IMG/VR virus record: IMGVR_UViG_3300035724_000021 | Span: 1 to 27,562 of that record | Reading direction: 5' to 3' (one strand) | DNA length: 27,562 nt | Source of the DNA: a virus | Shown: piece by piece, positions 14,602-21,096 of the stretch | Layout of the letters: the number at the start of each line of letters is the position of its first letter | How positions within the stretch are numbered: the first letter of the stretch is position 1 | The notes under the pieces: model-generated | Databases searched by the model: none | What the model saw: only the letters and a program-made list of their open reading frames with translations | Told to the model about the DNA's origin: nothing | Translations under genes and position numbers: made by a program

Positions 14602-14819
14602 CGTCGCGTGGGTGTGAACGGGGTCCGTTAATCATGCATCGAGAGTTCGCCAGGCGAGATTCAGGTACGTGTGTAGGGATCTGGTGCCCCCGGATCGCGA
14701 AGCGTAGCCTGATGAGCTGAGTGAGGATGCGCGTGTTGAGCGTACACCGGAGCGGGAGTACCAGTCCTAAACCGCCTCGCCCCGTTCGCTCCGAAACCAG
14801 ATTGTTAGGATGGAACGAA
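14602..14819 (+). ncRNA. Gene-free, hairpin-rich leader before the deazaguanine cluster
   Basis: No convincing gene lies between 14580 and the ATG at 14820; a GTG-started frame from 14721 reads as low-quality sequence up to 14820. Complementary arms occur at 14617-14621/14625-14629 (AACGG/CCGTT), 14678-14684/14690-14696 (GATCTGG/CCGGATC, one G-T), 14733-14736/14744-14747 and 14749-14754/14787-14792 (GGAGCG/CGCTCC). It could be a 3' UTR of the DUF669 mRNA, a leader controlling the genes for preQ0 synthesis, or a separate RNA. It does not match a preQ1 riboswitch that I can recognise. Confidence 0.3.
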
Positions 14820-15080
14820 ATGCCTCCACTCAACGATTTATCTGAGGTCCTGAAGGTCCTCCCACCAAAACCGGCTGAGCCGAGGAAGGGATCGGTCTGG
14901 ACGAACAACAGCAACAAACACCAGTACATTGTTGTCGGATACATCTTCGACGGCACCAACAGCGTCGATGCCTGGAAGGTCCTCTATATCAAGGTTGAGG
15001 ATCACTGGCCTGACCCCCAAGTCCCCTTCTGCCGGGATGTCCCGGAGTTCCTCGAGAAGTTCACCCGGATGGGAGGGTAA
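14820..15080 (+). CDS. Small DUF1653-like protein upstream of QueC
   Basis: The ATG at 14820, with AGGA 9 nt upstream, gives 86 residues. After a proline-rich start, the core GSVWTNNSNKHQYIVVGYI, then SVDAWKVLYIKV, then CRDVPEFLEKF recalls small beta-barrel proteins of the DUF1653 type (G..Y.H..g..Y.V.g....t....VvY......R....F.e), but the match is loose. It lies 6 nt before the QueC start and is almost certainly co-transcribed with it. Any role in deazaguanine metabolism is only inferred from position. Confidence 0.5.
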   Translation: MPPLNDLSEVLKVLPPKPAEPRKGSVWTNNSNKHQYIVVGYIFDGTNSVDAWKVLYIKVEDHWPDPQVPFCRDVPEFLEKFTRMGG

Positions 15081-15086
15081 CCAGCA

Positions 15087-15839
15087 ATGAAGACCTTGGC
15101 GTATGTCCTCCTCTCAGGGGGCATTGACTCGACCACCTGCGTCGCGGAGGCTGTTGCAGCCGTAGGGCGGCGCAATGTCCGATGTGTGTCGATCGACTAC
15201 GGCCAGCGACACATTCGCGAGCTGGAGTCGGCACGAGCGGTGGCAGGGTACTATGCCCGGCCTCACACCATCCTACCAGTCTCGTTCCCGCGCTCTATGC
15301 TGACGGACCCGTCCATCGAGGTTCCGAACATCTCATACGCGGAGATCCAGGGGGTGTCCCCTACCTACGTTCCGTTTCGGAACGGGCTATTCCTGGCGAC
15401 GTTGGCATCACATATCGCAGGTATCCACTTCGACCCAACGAAGATGACTCTCCCGATGGAGAGTACGATCCCAGGCGACAACGTACCCAACCCCGAATAC
15501 AACGCCGACGTTACGTTGTACTTCGGCGCGCACGCGGAGGACGCGCAGAACTGGGCGTACCCAGACTGCACACCCGAGTTCGTCGGAGCGATGGCCAACG
15601 CGCTGTACGTCGGCACATACCACAAGCTCCGGTTGGTGACCCCCTTCGTACACTCGACGAAGTCCCAAATCATCCAGCGGGGTAAACAGCTCGGCGCACC
15701 GTATTACCTGACCTGGTCCTGCTACAAGGGCGGTGAGGTACACTGCGGTACCTGTGCAACCTGTCTCGCACGAAGGGACGCCTTTATCGAGGCAGGCGTC
15801 GAAGACCCGACCATCTACATGGCCGAAGCTGCCGAGTAA
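15087..15839 (+). CDS. queC: 7-cyano-7-deazaguanine (preQ0) synthase QueC
   Basis: A 250-residue protein with all hallmarks of QueC: the ATP pyrophosphatase PP-loop SGGIDST at 10-16, SIDYGQRH near 35-42, the conserved YVPFRNG near 92-98, and the zinc site Cys212, Cys220, Cys223, Cys226 (SCYKGGEVHCGTCATC). QueC turns 7-carboxy-7-deazaguanine into preQ0 in two ATP-dependent steps. Length is close to the bacterial enzyme, and no fused amidotransferase domain (as in the phage 9g type) is visible. GGGAGG 9 nt upstream supports the start. It is the last step of the pathway encoded here by FolE, QueD, QueE and QueC. Confidence 0.93.
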   Translation: MKTLAYVLLSGGIDSTTCVAEAVAAVGRRNVRCVSIDYGQRHIRELESARAVAGYYARPHTILPVSFPRSMLTDPSIEVPNISYAEIQGVSPTYVPFRNGLFLATLASHIAGIHFDPTKMTLPMESTIPGDNVPNPEYNADVTLYFGAHAEDAQNWAYPDCTPEFVGAMANALYVGTYHKLRLVTPFVHSTKSQIIQRGKQLGAPYYLTWSCYKGGEVHCGTCATCLARRDAFIEAGVEDPTIYMAEAAE

Positions 15840-15888
15840 CTACACTACACTACGTATCCAACACCCGAGGGGAGGTTCAGGGCCGTAT

Positions 15889-16473
15889 ATGACGTTCAAG
15901 ATCGACCGTTGCATCGAGATCGACGCAGGACACCGTGTGCCGACCCACGGGTCGAAGTGCGCAAATCCTCACGGGCATCGGTATAAGATCTTCGCCGAGT
16001 GTCAGTCGGCCAGCCTCACCCGAGAGCATCAGGGTGGAGCATACATCCATCTTCCTGGAGGCGATAAGGACGAGCAGCGGGATATGGTCATGGACTTCGG
16101 CTTCCTGAAGGAAGTCATGATGCACCATATAGACCGGATGTGTGATCATGGCATGATCCTCTGGTGCGACGACCCTTGGGCGGCTATGATGCTGGACCCT
16201 TACCAGAACAACCCTATCGGAGTCCTACAAAGTTTGACCCACGTGAGGGATGAGACCCTACCATTCCTCTTCGACGTCGTCGAGAAAGGCCACGATCCTC
16301 TTGCTCCACGCAAGCTGTTGATTGTGCCGTTCATTCCGACGGCAGAGCGCCTCGCAGAATTCTGGTACAACCTCATGAAGGAGGATGTCCATGTTCGGTC
16401 GAATGGGGTCGCCTATCTCAATCGCGTTAGCGTCTGGGAAACGCCGAACTGCTGCGCGTCCTACCCAGCATAA
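15889..16473 (+). CDS. queD: 6-carboxytetrahydropterin synthase QueD
   Basis: The frame is open from 15733, but homology-like sequence starts at the ATG at 15889 (GGGGAGG and CAGGG upstream), giving 194 residues. The first part contains IDAGHRVPTHGSKCANPHGHRY with His15, catalytic-type Cys24, and zinc ligands His28 and His30. Further on are VMDFGFLKEVM, CDHGMIL (Asp-His of the catalytic relay), and near the C-terminus VSVWETPNC carrying the conserved Glu. QueD converts dihydroneopterin triphosphate to 6-carboxytetrahydropterin. The protein is longer than the roughly 120-residue bacterial QueD because of segments inserted around residues 38-62 and 85-140; long phage forms of this kind occur. 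Confidence 0.88.
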   Translation: MTFKIDRCIEIDAGHRVPTHGSKCANPHGHRYKIFAECQSASLTREHQGGAYIHLPGGDKDEQRDMVMDFGFLKEVMMHHIDRMCDHGMILWCDDPWAAMMLDPYQNNPIGVLQSLTHVRDETLPFLFDVVEKGHDPLAPRKLLIVPFIPTAERLAEFWYNLMKEDVHVRSNGVAYLNRVSVWETPNCCASYPA

Positions 16474-16493
16474 GGAATACGTGGAGCCGGTCA

Positions 16494-16829
16494 ATGGTTG
16501 CGAAGTTCTCTGTCGGGGAGAGGGTGATTGGCCTACAGCACTCCCGAAGTCTGGCCCTGTTCGACATCCAGGAGATCTACCTGAATGCTGAGGGGAGTGC
16601 CGTCTACAAAGCCGTAAGGTGCTCGAACAACTCTCCTGAGTTCGTCGAGGAGGTTAACCTCAGCAAGTGCAACGGCAAGTACGTTGAATACGGAGGAAGT
16701 GTCTGGGACATTGAGTCAGTCCACCGGCCTGTCTTAACGGCTCCTCCGGGTGAAGTCTCTGACGACACGAAGCTCGCCCTTAGCGACCTGGTCGAGTACC
16801 TGAATCGCAAGCACATAAGCAGAGGGTAA
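16494..16829 (+). CDS. Hypothetical protein between QueD and QueE
   Basis: The ATG at 16494 with GGAG 7 nt upstream gives 111 residues. The N-terminal two thirds look beta-rich (VAKFSVGERVIGL, LFDIQEIYL, SVWDIESVHRP), like a small barrel, and resemble in style the 14820 protein, which also has a GSVW strand. The C-terminus is helical (KLALSDLVEYLNRKHI). It sits 4 nt before the QueE start, within the deazaguanine operon. Family not recognised; a linked role is only inferred from its position. Confidence 0.5.
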   Translation: MVAKFSVGERVIGLQHSRSLALFDIQEIYLNAEGSAVYKAVRCSNNSPEFVEEVNLSKCNGKYVEYGGSVWDIESVHRPVLTAPPGEVSDDTKLALSDLVEYLNRKHISRG

Positions 16830-16833
16830 CACT

Positions 16834-17589
16834 GTGGCTAACACCGCAAAGAACATCCCGGTCATGGAGATCTTTGGACCCACCATCCAGGGTGAGGGAG
16901 CTCTAACAGGTCAGGTCTCCTACTTCATCAGGACCGGTGGCTGTGCCTATCGGTGCACCTGGTGCGACCAGATGGAAGCGGTTCTGCCGAAGGAAATCAA
17001 GAAGAACGCCACCTACCTGTCTGAGTCGCAGATCGTCGAGAAGGTCATGACTCTGCTACCTCCAGACGGTGTGCCAAACGGGTCGGACGTCTGGATGACG
17101 CTGAGCGGAGGCGACCCGCTCATGTGGAACCTCGAGTACGTTGTCGGCTCCCTCCAGATAGCAGGAATGAAGGTAGCTGTTGAGACTCAGGGGACTCTGA
17201 ACCCTATGTGGCTCCAGTACGTAGACCTCATCACCTGCTCACCAAAGCCTCCGTCCTCTGGGATGAGCCACAAGATCAACCATAACACTATCGAAAGCTA
17301 CCACCGCTTGTTCGGCAAAGACAGGGTTGTCCTGAAGGTCGTCGTCTTCGATGAGAAGGACCTCGACTTCGCCCAGGCAATCCACGAGAAGTGGCCTACG
17401 ACACCTTTCTACCTGAGCGTAGGCACTCCGACAGAGCAAGAGTGCCCAGACGACGACAAGATGAAACAAGCAATCCTCAAGAGGTACAGATGGCTCGCGG
17501 ACGAGTTTCTCAAAAGACCAGCACTGTGGGGAGCAACAATGGGTCCGCAGATGCACACCTTTCTGTACGCCCGCGAGAAGGGAAGGTAG
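16834..17589 (+). CDS. queE: 7-carboxy-7-deazaguanine synthase QueE (radical SAM)
   Basis: Starts at a GTG at 16834 with AGAGGG about 8 nt upstream. The 251-residue protein has PTIQGEG near 16-22, the radical SAM cluster Cys37-x3-Cys41-x2-Cys44 (GGCAYRCTWCD) and LSGGDPLMW near 90-98, which fits the SAM-binding GGE-like motif. ITCSPKPP and the TPFYLSVGTP strand match QueE. The enzyme rearranges 6-carboxytetrahydropterin to 7-carboxy-7-deazaguanine using a [4Fe-4S] cluster and S-adenosylmethionine. It needs a reduced electron donor, presumably from the host. Confidence 0.92.
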   Translation: MANTAKNIPVMEIFGPTIQGEGALTGQVSYFIRTGGCAYRCTWCDQMEAVLPKEIKKNATYLSESQIVEKVMTLLPPDGVPNGSDVWMTLSGGDPLMWNLEYVVGSLQIAGMKVAVETQGTLNPMWLQYVDLITCSPKPPSSGMSHKINHNTIESYHRLFGKDRVVLKVVVFDEKDLDFAQAIHEKWPTTPFYLSVGTPTEQECPDDDKMKQAILKRYRWLADEFLKRPALWGATMGPQMHTFLYAREKGR

Positions 17590-17594
17590 CGGCC

Positions 17595-18266
17595 GTGAAT
17601 GAAGCTACATCTCCCGGATACGAGTACCGTCGCCCTTCTCAGTCTCCCATCAGGGAGATGATCGAGAAGAAGCTCCCTCCCGAAGGACAACGGGATAGGG
17701 ATGCAGCACACTCGATACGTGCCGCTCTCGAGCAGCTCGGGATGGACTGTGACCCAGGAAATCCGTCTATCGCCAATACGCCGGAACGATTCATCAAGTA
17801 CCTCAAGGAATTCTTCCAGCCGTTCGATGCAATCGAGCTCCTCGGAGAAGGCTTCGATGCGGTACACGACAACACGTCGATCAGCAGCATCGTCGCCCAG
17901 GCGCATATTCCGTTCACGGCGGTATGTGAGCATCACCTCCTCCCGTTTCAGGGAGAGGCTTTCGTTGGTTACATACCTAACCAGCGCGTCATCGGATTGT
18001 CCAAGATGGCACGTCTTGTTCATGCTGTCGGACACGAGCGTCCGGGTCTCCAGGAAGCGATGGGCGAGAAGATCGCCGACCTCCTTTATCAGGGGATCGA
18101 CGCCAAGGGAGTAATGGTCGTTCTCCAGGCTAAACACGGCTGCATGTCATGTAGAGGGGTTCACACGCCTGAGGTCGTCACTGTCACCTCCTGCGTTCGA
18201 GGGCTCTTCCGCGACGTCGTAGCTGCTCGTGAAGAATTCCTCTTCCTCACAGGTTTCCGTCGTTGA
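17595..18266 (+). CDS. folE: GTP cyclohydrolase I (FolE)
   Basis: The frame is open far upstream into QueE, but GGAAGG 8 nt before the GTG at 17595 marks the likely start, giving 223 residues. Core motifs: NTPERFIKYLKEFF, AVCEHHLLPFQGEAFVGYIP, IGLSKMARLV, and KHGCMSCRGVHTP. Cys111, His114 and Cys183 match the zinc ligands Cys110, His113 and Cys181 of the E. coli enzyme. FolE opens GTP to 7,8-dihydroneopterin triphosphate, the first step toward preQ0. With QueD, QueE and QueC it makes the phage pathway complete from GTP. Confidence 0.93.
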   Translation: MNEATSPGYEYRRPSQSPIREMIEKKLPPEGQRDRDAAHSIRAALEQLGMDCDPGNPSIANTPERFIKYLKEFFQPFDAIELLGEGFDAVHDNTSISSIVAQAHIPFTAVCEHHLLPFQGEAFVGYIPNQRVIGLSKMARLVHAVGHERPGLQEAMGEKIADLLYQGIDAKGVMVVLQAKHGCMSCRGVHTPEVVTVTSCVRGLFRDVVAAREEFLFLTGFRR

Positions 18267-18499
18267 CTCTGTCTACCCCTCTGAAAGAGCGCCTGGCTTT
18301 CTGGTGGAAGTTCCCCAGTAAGGGGATCTTCCACTACGATCCAGACAAGGGTGAGGGGTCCTTCGCTGAGTCCTATGACCCCTTCAAAGACGAGATGCGC
18401 ATGAGATACTCTCAGTTCGGATACGTCACGGGGCACGGCAATATCACTCTCGCAGGTTACCGAATCTATGTCGAGCCAATCCCGAAGTACAAAGACTAA
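18263..18499 (+). CDS. Hypothetical protein, 78 aa, TTG start
   Basis: A TTG at 18263 overlaps the FolE stop (TTGA) and gives 78 residues rich in aromatics (LAFWWKFPSKGIFHYDP ... YSQFGYVTGHGNITL ... GYRIYVEPIPKY). The even spread of charged and aromatic residues suggests a real small beta protein. No better start is in frame before the middle of the gene. Its TAA overlaps the next ATG as TAATG. Family unknown. Confidence 0.5.
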   Translation: MTLSTPLKERLAFWWKFPSKGIFHYDPDKGEGSFAESYDPFKDEMRMRYSQFGYVTGHGNITLAGYRIYVEPIPKYKD

Positions 18500-18786
18500 T
18501 GCCGACACCTAAGGTTAAGGCTGCAGATGTTCTCCCGTGGTGTGCTGTCTGCGACAAGCGAGTAGACAGCATAGAGGAGATCCGTCAGCCTCATGTCAGG
18601 AAGACTCTATACATCGTACGATGTCACGGCCAGGAAGAGCGTACCGTCCTGGGCGACGAGACGATCCTCGATGCCTATTCGATCGAGGTTGGTACGGCGT
18701 TTGCAACCAGAAGGTTAGGAGCCCACGATGTCGACACCAAGGGACGAACAAGGGATCGAAGACGAGATCCAGGCCAAGGGACTTGA
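18499..18786 (+). CDS. Small Cys-rich hypothetical protein
   Basis: Coupled to the previous gene by TAATG. The 95-residue product has CAVC at residues 15-18 and VRCHGQEE near 40-47, a possible one-zinc fold. The last 20 residues are Arg/Asp/Gly-rich and overlap the next gene by 59 nt, so the tail may carry little function. Family not recognised. Confidence 0.45.
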   Translation: MPTPKVKAADVLPWCAVCDKRVDSIEEIRQPHVRKTLYIVRCHGQEERTVLGDETILDAYSIEVGTAFATRRLGAHDVDTKGRTRDRRRDPGQGT

Positions 18787-19060
18787 CGCCCCGCGTCTGT
18801 CGCCGGAGAAGATCGATGCGACAATCGCCGAGACCCAATACTACGTCTTCCCCAACACCGTAACGACCGTGTGCTGTCTGACGCTGCAGAACGGTTACAC
18901 AGTGATCGGGAAATCGGCGCCGGCATCCGAGGACAACTTCGACAAGGAGCTCGGCGAGAAGATTGCCTTTGCGAATGCCCGCGAACAGATCTGGGCGCTC
19001 GAAGGCTACCTGCTCAAGCAGGAGCTCCACGAGGAGGCTGAGGGCGAAGCGGAAGCATAG
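18728..19060 (+). CDS. Gp49-like phage protein
   Basis: The ATG at 18728, with TTAGGAG 6 nt upstream, gives 110 residues. SPEKIDATIAETQYYVFPN, then CLTLQNGYTVIGKSA, then NFDKELGEKIAFANAREQIW and LEGYLLKQEL match the conserved Gp49-like phage family (N..V..G.SA......FD..iG...A..nA...iW...GY). That family is common in phage genomes, but its function is unknown. Codons are strongly GC-rich, as in the DUF669 gene. A stem that includes the stop codon lies at its end. Confidence 0.75.
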   Translation: MSTPRDEQGIEDEIQAKGLDAPRLSPEKIDATIAETQYYVFPNTVTTVCCLTLQNGYTVIGKSAPASEDNFDKELGEKIAFANAREQIWALEGYLLKQELHEEAEGEAEA

Positions 19061-19095
19061 CCAAATCCCGCGGAACCCTCCGAAACTACTGTGCT
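19054..19095 (+). other. Stem including the stop codon of the Gp49-like gene
   Basis: AGCATAG (19054-19060, ending in the stop TAG) pairs with CTGTGCT (19089-19095), seven pairs with one T-G. A competing stem, TGCTA (19092-19096) with TAGCA (19110-19114), shares bases with it, so two alternative folds exist. Confidence 0.3.
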
Positions 19096-19127
19096 AGGGG
19101 ACCCCGTTATAGCATGGTCGATCGCGC

Positions 19128-19457
19128 ATGAAAATGAGGCAATGGTCAGAGGATGGGTACCGCAAGTGCTCGTTCTGCGACAATCAGATCGGGCAGTGCA
19201 TGGGCATGGTCATGGCGGGGGATTTTGTCCTGGTCATGCGTGGACAAATCCACCCACAGCAGATGCGCGAGCGCTGTGGTTCATGCGCTGCCCGACATAC
19301 CACGGCCAGAGAGGGGGATAGGGGCCCCTTCCCCTTCTTCTGGGCGTTCCTATACGACGAGTTCTTCAGGAAAGTAAGCTGGCACCTACAGTTACGGCTC
19401 AGGAGAGTCAAGCACCCAGTGATGTTTCCCACCGAGGATAGCTCGGTGTCTTTTTGA
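19128..19457 (+). CDS. Hypothetical protein with two CxxC pairs
   Basis: A 109-residue frame from the ATG at 19128. It contains CSFC (residues 14-17) and CGSC (near 50-53), a zinc-ribbon spacing, followed by an aromatic, basic C-terminal half (FFWAFLYDEFFRKVSWHL). Unusually, its last seven codons and TGA stop lie within an intrinsic terminator, so the true C-terminus may be functionally constrained by the RNA hairpin. No clear ribosome site; coding is plausible but not certain. Confidence 0.45.
   Translation: MKMRQWSEDGYRKCSFCDNQIGQCMGMVMAGDFVLVMRGQIHPQQMRERCGSCAARHTTAREGDRGPFPFFWAFLYDEFFRKVSWHLQLRLRRVKHPVMFPTEDSSVSF
19430..19455 (+). terminator. Rho-independent terminator overlapping a gene end
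   Basis: CACCGAG (19430-19436) pairs perfectly with CTCGGTG (19442-19448) around GATAG, followed by TCTTTTT (19449-19455). The stop of the 19128 gene is in the T-tract. It ends the unit carrying the deazaguanine genes and the Gp49-like gene. Confidence 0.8.
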
Positions 19458-19520
19458 CCGGGGACCGCGCACCTGGCGGGGCCTCTTACTAGGCGATGAC
19501 CCAAACGGAGACCAAAGAAC

Positions 19521-19739
19521 ATGGCCCAGTGTGAATACCACCCAGACAAGGAATGCAGGTTCCTACACTTGTGTCAGGGAGTGGGTTGCTCTCACGAAGG
19601 CTTCGAAGTGAGGAAGTATCCTACTCGCAGGTCTCCCTGGCAATCGGGCTACAAGCCTGAACCGCCTCCGATGCAAAGTTCCGACGGAGGTCGTGCCCTC
19701 GGCGGCAAAGAGACTCCGAGCAAACCCAGAAGGGAGTAA
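19521..19739 (+). CDS. Small Cys/His-rich hypothetical protein
   Basis: The ATG at 19521 has GGAG about 10 nt upstream. The 72-residue product starts MAQCEYHPDKECRFLHLCQ and continues GVGCSHEGFEV; four cysteines and three histidines in 30 residues suggest zinc binding. The remaining half is Pro/Ser/Gly-rich and basic, probably disordered. It lies 4 nt before thyX. Family unknown. Confidence 0.5.
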   Translation: MAQCEYHPDKECRFLHLCQGVGCSHEGFEVRKYPTRRSPWQSGYKPEPPPMQSSDGGRALGGKETPSKPRRE

Positions 19740-19743
19740 GAAC

Positions 19744-20715
19744 ATGGCATACCAGCTGCCAGTAGCCGAGATCGTGTTAGACTCAGCCCATCCTATGGGC
19801 GACGAGTACCGCACGACGACTGTCCGAGGCAACATCCACAAGTTCGTCCTAGCCGAGCGCAACCGTCACAGGATGTTCTCGCTCTCCGACCGGTCGAGTC
19901 GAGCAATCCCGACCAAGCGTCTCATCGACGAGATCCTAGGTGGAACAGGTTTGGCGATGCCTGTTGAGTTCCGTCGCAACATTCCAGGCATGGCTGGCGG
20001 CGAACCCTTTACCGGTGAAGAGCTTCTACTAGCCCAGCAGAGATTTGAGGACGACGCTAGGGCTGCATGTGTAGGGGCCCGAACTGCAATGGAGGCGAAC
20101 GAGGCGAAGGAGACAGTTAACCGCCGCCTCGATCCGTACTCTTGGACCTATACGGTGATGACCGCCACTCGAGACTGTTGGCTGAACTTCGCTGGTCTCC
20201 GGCTCGACAAGTTTGCCCAGCCCGAGATCCGCGTGTTCGCCGAGTCCTTCTGGCGCGCCTGGAACGAATCGACCCCCAAGCTTCTCAAACCCGGCCAATG
20301 GCATACCCCGTTCGTCGACGGCGAAGACTGGATAAGCATCGAAGAGATGGCCTCCAGACCTGGAGAGGGCTACATGCCCGAACACGATACTTTGAATAAG
20401 GCGATCAAGCTGTCGGTGGGCCGGTGTGCACATACCTCCTATGTCGATTTTGAGACTGGGAACAGGATGACAGTTGAGAAGGCAATCGGCCTGTATGACA
20501 AGCTGATCACCTTTCGCCCGCTCCATGCCTCGCCCTCTGAACACCAATGCACTCCGGACGAGCTGGCAAATCCGATCATCACCTACCGAGCAGAGCCTAT
20601 GTGGATGCACCCCAAGCTCCATGGGAACCTGCCGGGATGGATTCAGCACCGGAAGCAGCTGCCTGGTGAACGTGTTGCTCCACTACCCGAGGGCTACGTC
20701 TATCGTGCGCATTAG
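19744..20715 (+). CDS. thyX: FAD-dependent thymidylate synthase ThyX
   Basis: GGGAG 7 nt before the ATG at 19744 sets the start; the open frame upstream is not needed. The 323-residue protein carries the ThyX signature RHRX7S as R41-H42-R43 followed by Ser51 (RHRMFSLSDRS), preceded by FVLAERN as usual. WTYTVMTATRDCWLNFAGLRL and AQPEIRVFAESF fit the C-terminal FAD- and dUMP-binding part (Q-E-I-R). ThyX methylates dUMP to dTMP with methylenetetrahydrofolate and NADPH. It is longer than many bacterial ThyX proteins (about 220-250 residues), mainly at the C-terminus. It pairs with the ribonucleotide reductase downstream in dNTP supply. Confidence 0.88.
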   Translation: MAYQLPVAEIVLDSAHPMGDEYRTTTVRGNIHKFVLAERNRHRMFSLSDRSSRAIPTKRLIDEILGGTGLAMPVEFRRNIPGMAGGEPFTGEELLLAQQRFEDDARAACVGARTAMEANEAKETVNRRLDPYSWTYTVMTATRDCWLNFAGLRLDKFAQPEIRVFAESFWRAWNESTPKLLKPGQWHTPFVDGEDWISIEEMASRPGEGYMPEHDTLNKAIKLSVGRCAHTSYVDFETGNRMTVEKAIGLYDKLITFRPLHASPSEHQCTPDELANPIITYRAEPMWMHPKLHGNLPGWIQHRKQLPGERVAPLPEGYVYRAH

Positions 20716-20720
20716 ATTAG

Positions 20721-21089
20721 ATGCCTAGGAAGCGTATCACCACAGTAGGTCAGGATTATACGATCCTGGCTAAGCAGATACCAGACAAGGCGATAGCGAA
20801 GGCCTACGGCCTGACTGAACGCCAGATCTGGTCGAGGCGCTATACTCTTACCTCTCGCAGCAGGGTCGAGCCGAAGAAACCGTCTCCCCTGAAAGGTCGT
20901 GAAGAAGAGATCAGGTACCTGCTAAACGTTGAACGACTGTATCTATCACAGGCAGCAGACCGACTAGGGGTTTCTCTTGGGACCCTTTCCGGGTATGTTC
21001 GAAGGCATAGGCTCCGGCAACAGGCCGTTGTGAGGCGCTTTGACCATCCTAGGGTTATGGTTACTAGACAACAAGACCAACACAGCTGA
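20721..21089 (+). CDS. DNA-binding protein with two helix-turn-helix segments
   Basis: A 122-residue basic protein starting at the ATG at 20721. Two segments look like helix-turn-helix units: residues 23-41 (AIAKAYGLTERQIWSRRY) and 75-95 (LSQAADRLGVSLGTLSGYVRR). Such doubled HTH proteins in phages are usually regulators or accessory DNA-binding factors. It lies between thyX and nrdJ and ends 7 nt before the nrdJ ATG. Its target site is unknown. Confidence 0.6.
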   Translation: MPRKRITTVGQDYTILAKQIPDKAIAKAYGLTERQIWSRRYTLTSRSRVEPKKPSPLKGREEEIRYLLNVERLYLSQAADRLGVSLGTLSGYVRRHRLRQQAVVRRFDHPRVMVTRQQDQHS

Positions 21090-21096
21090 GGATAAC

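Noticed and set aside
14709-14796. CTGATGAG followed later by CGAAAC, resembling the core of a hammerhead ribozyme
   Set aside because: The segment after CTGATGA does not pair with the bases before either downstream GAAA, so stem II cannot form; the match is chance.
15182-15685. Second + strand frame inside queC
   Set aside because: Arg/Gly/Pro-rich shadow translation of queC with no independent ribosome site.
17409-18137. Long open frame on the minus strand opposite folE (242 codons)
   Set aside because: It is antisense to a gene with intact FolE motifs, and its translation shows no family-like pattern.
20029-20649. Long minus-strand open frame opposite thyX
   Set aside because: It mirrors the codon structure of thyX and has no ribosome site or recognisable domain.
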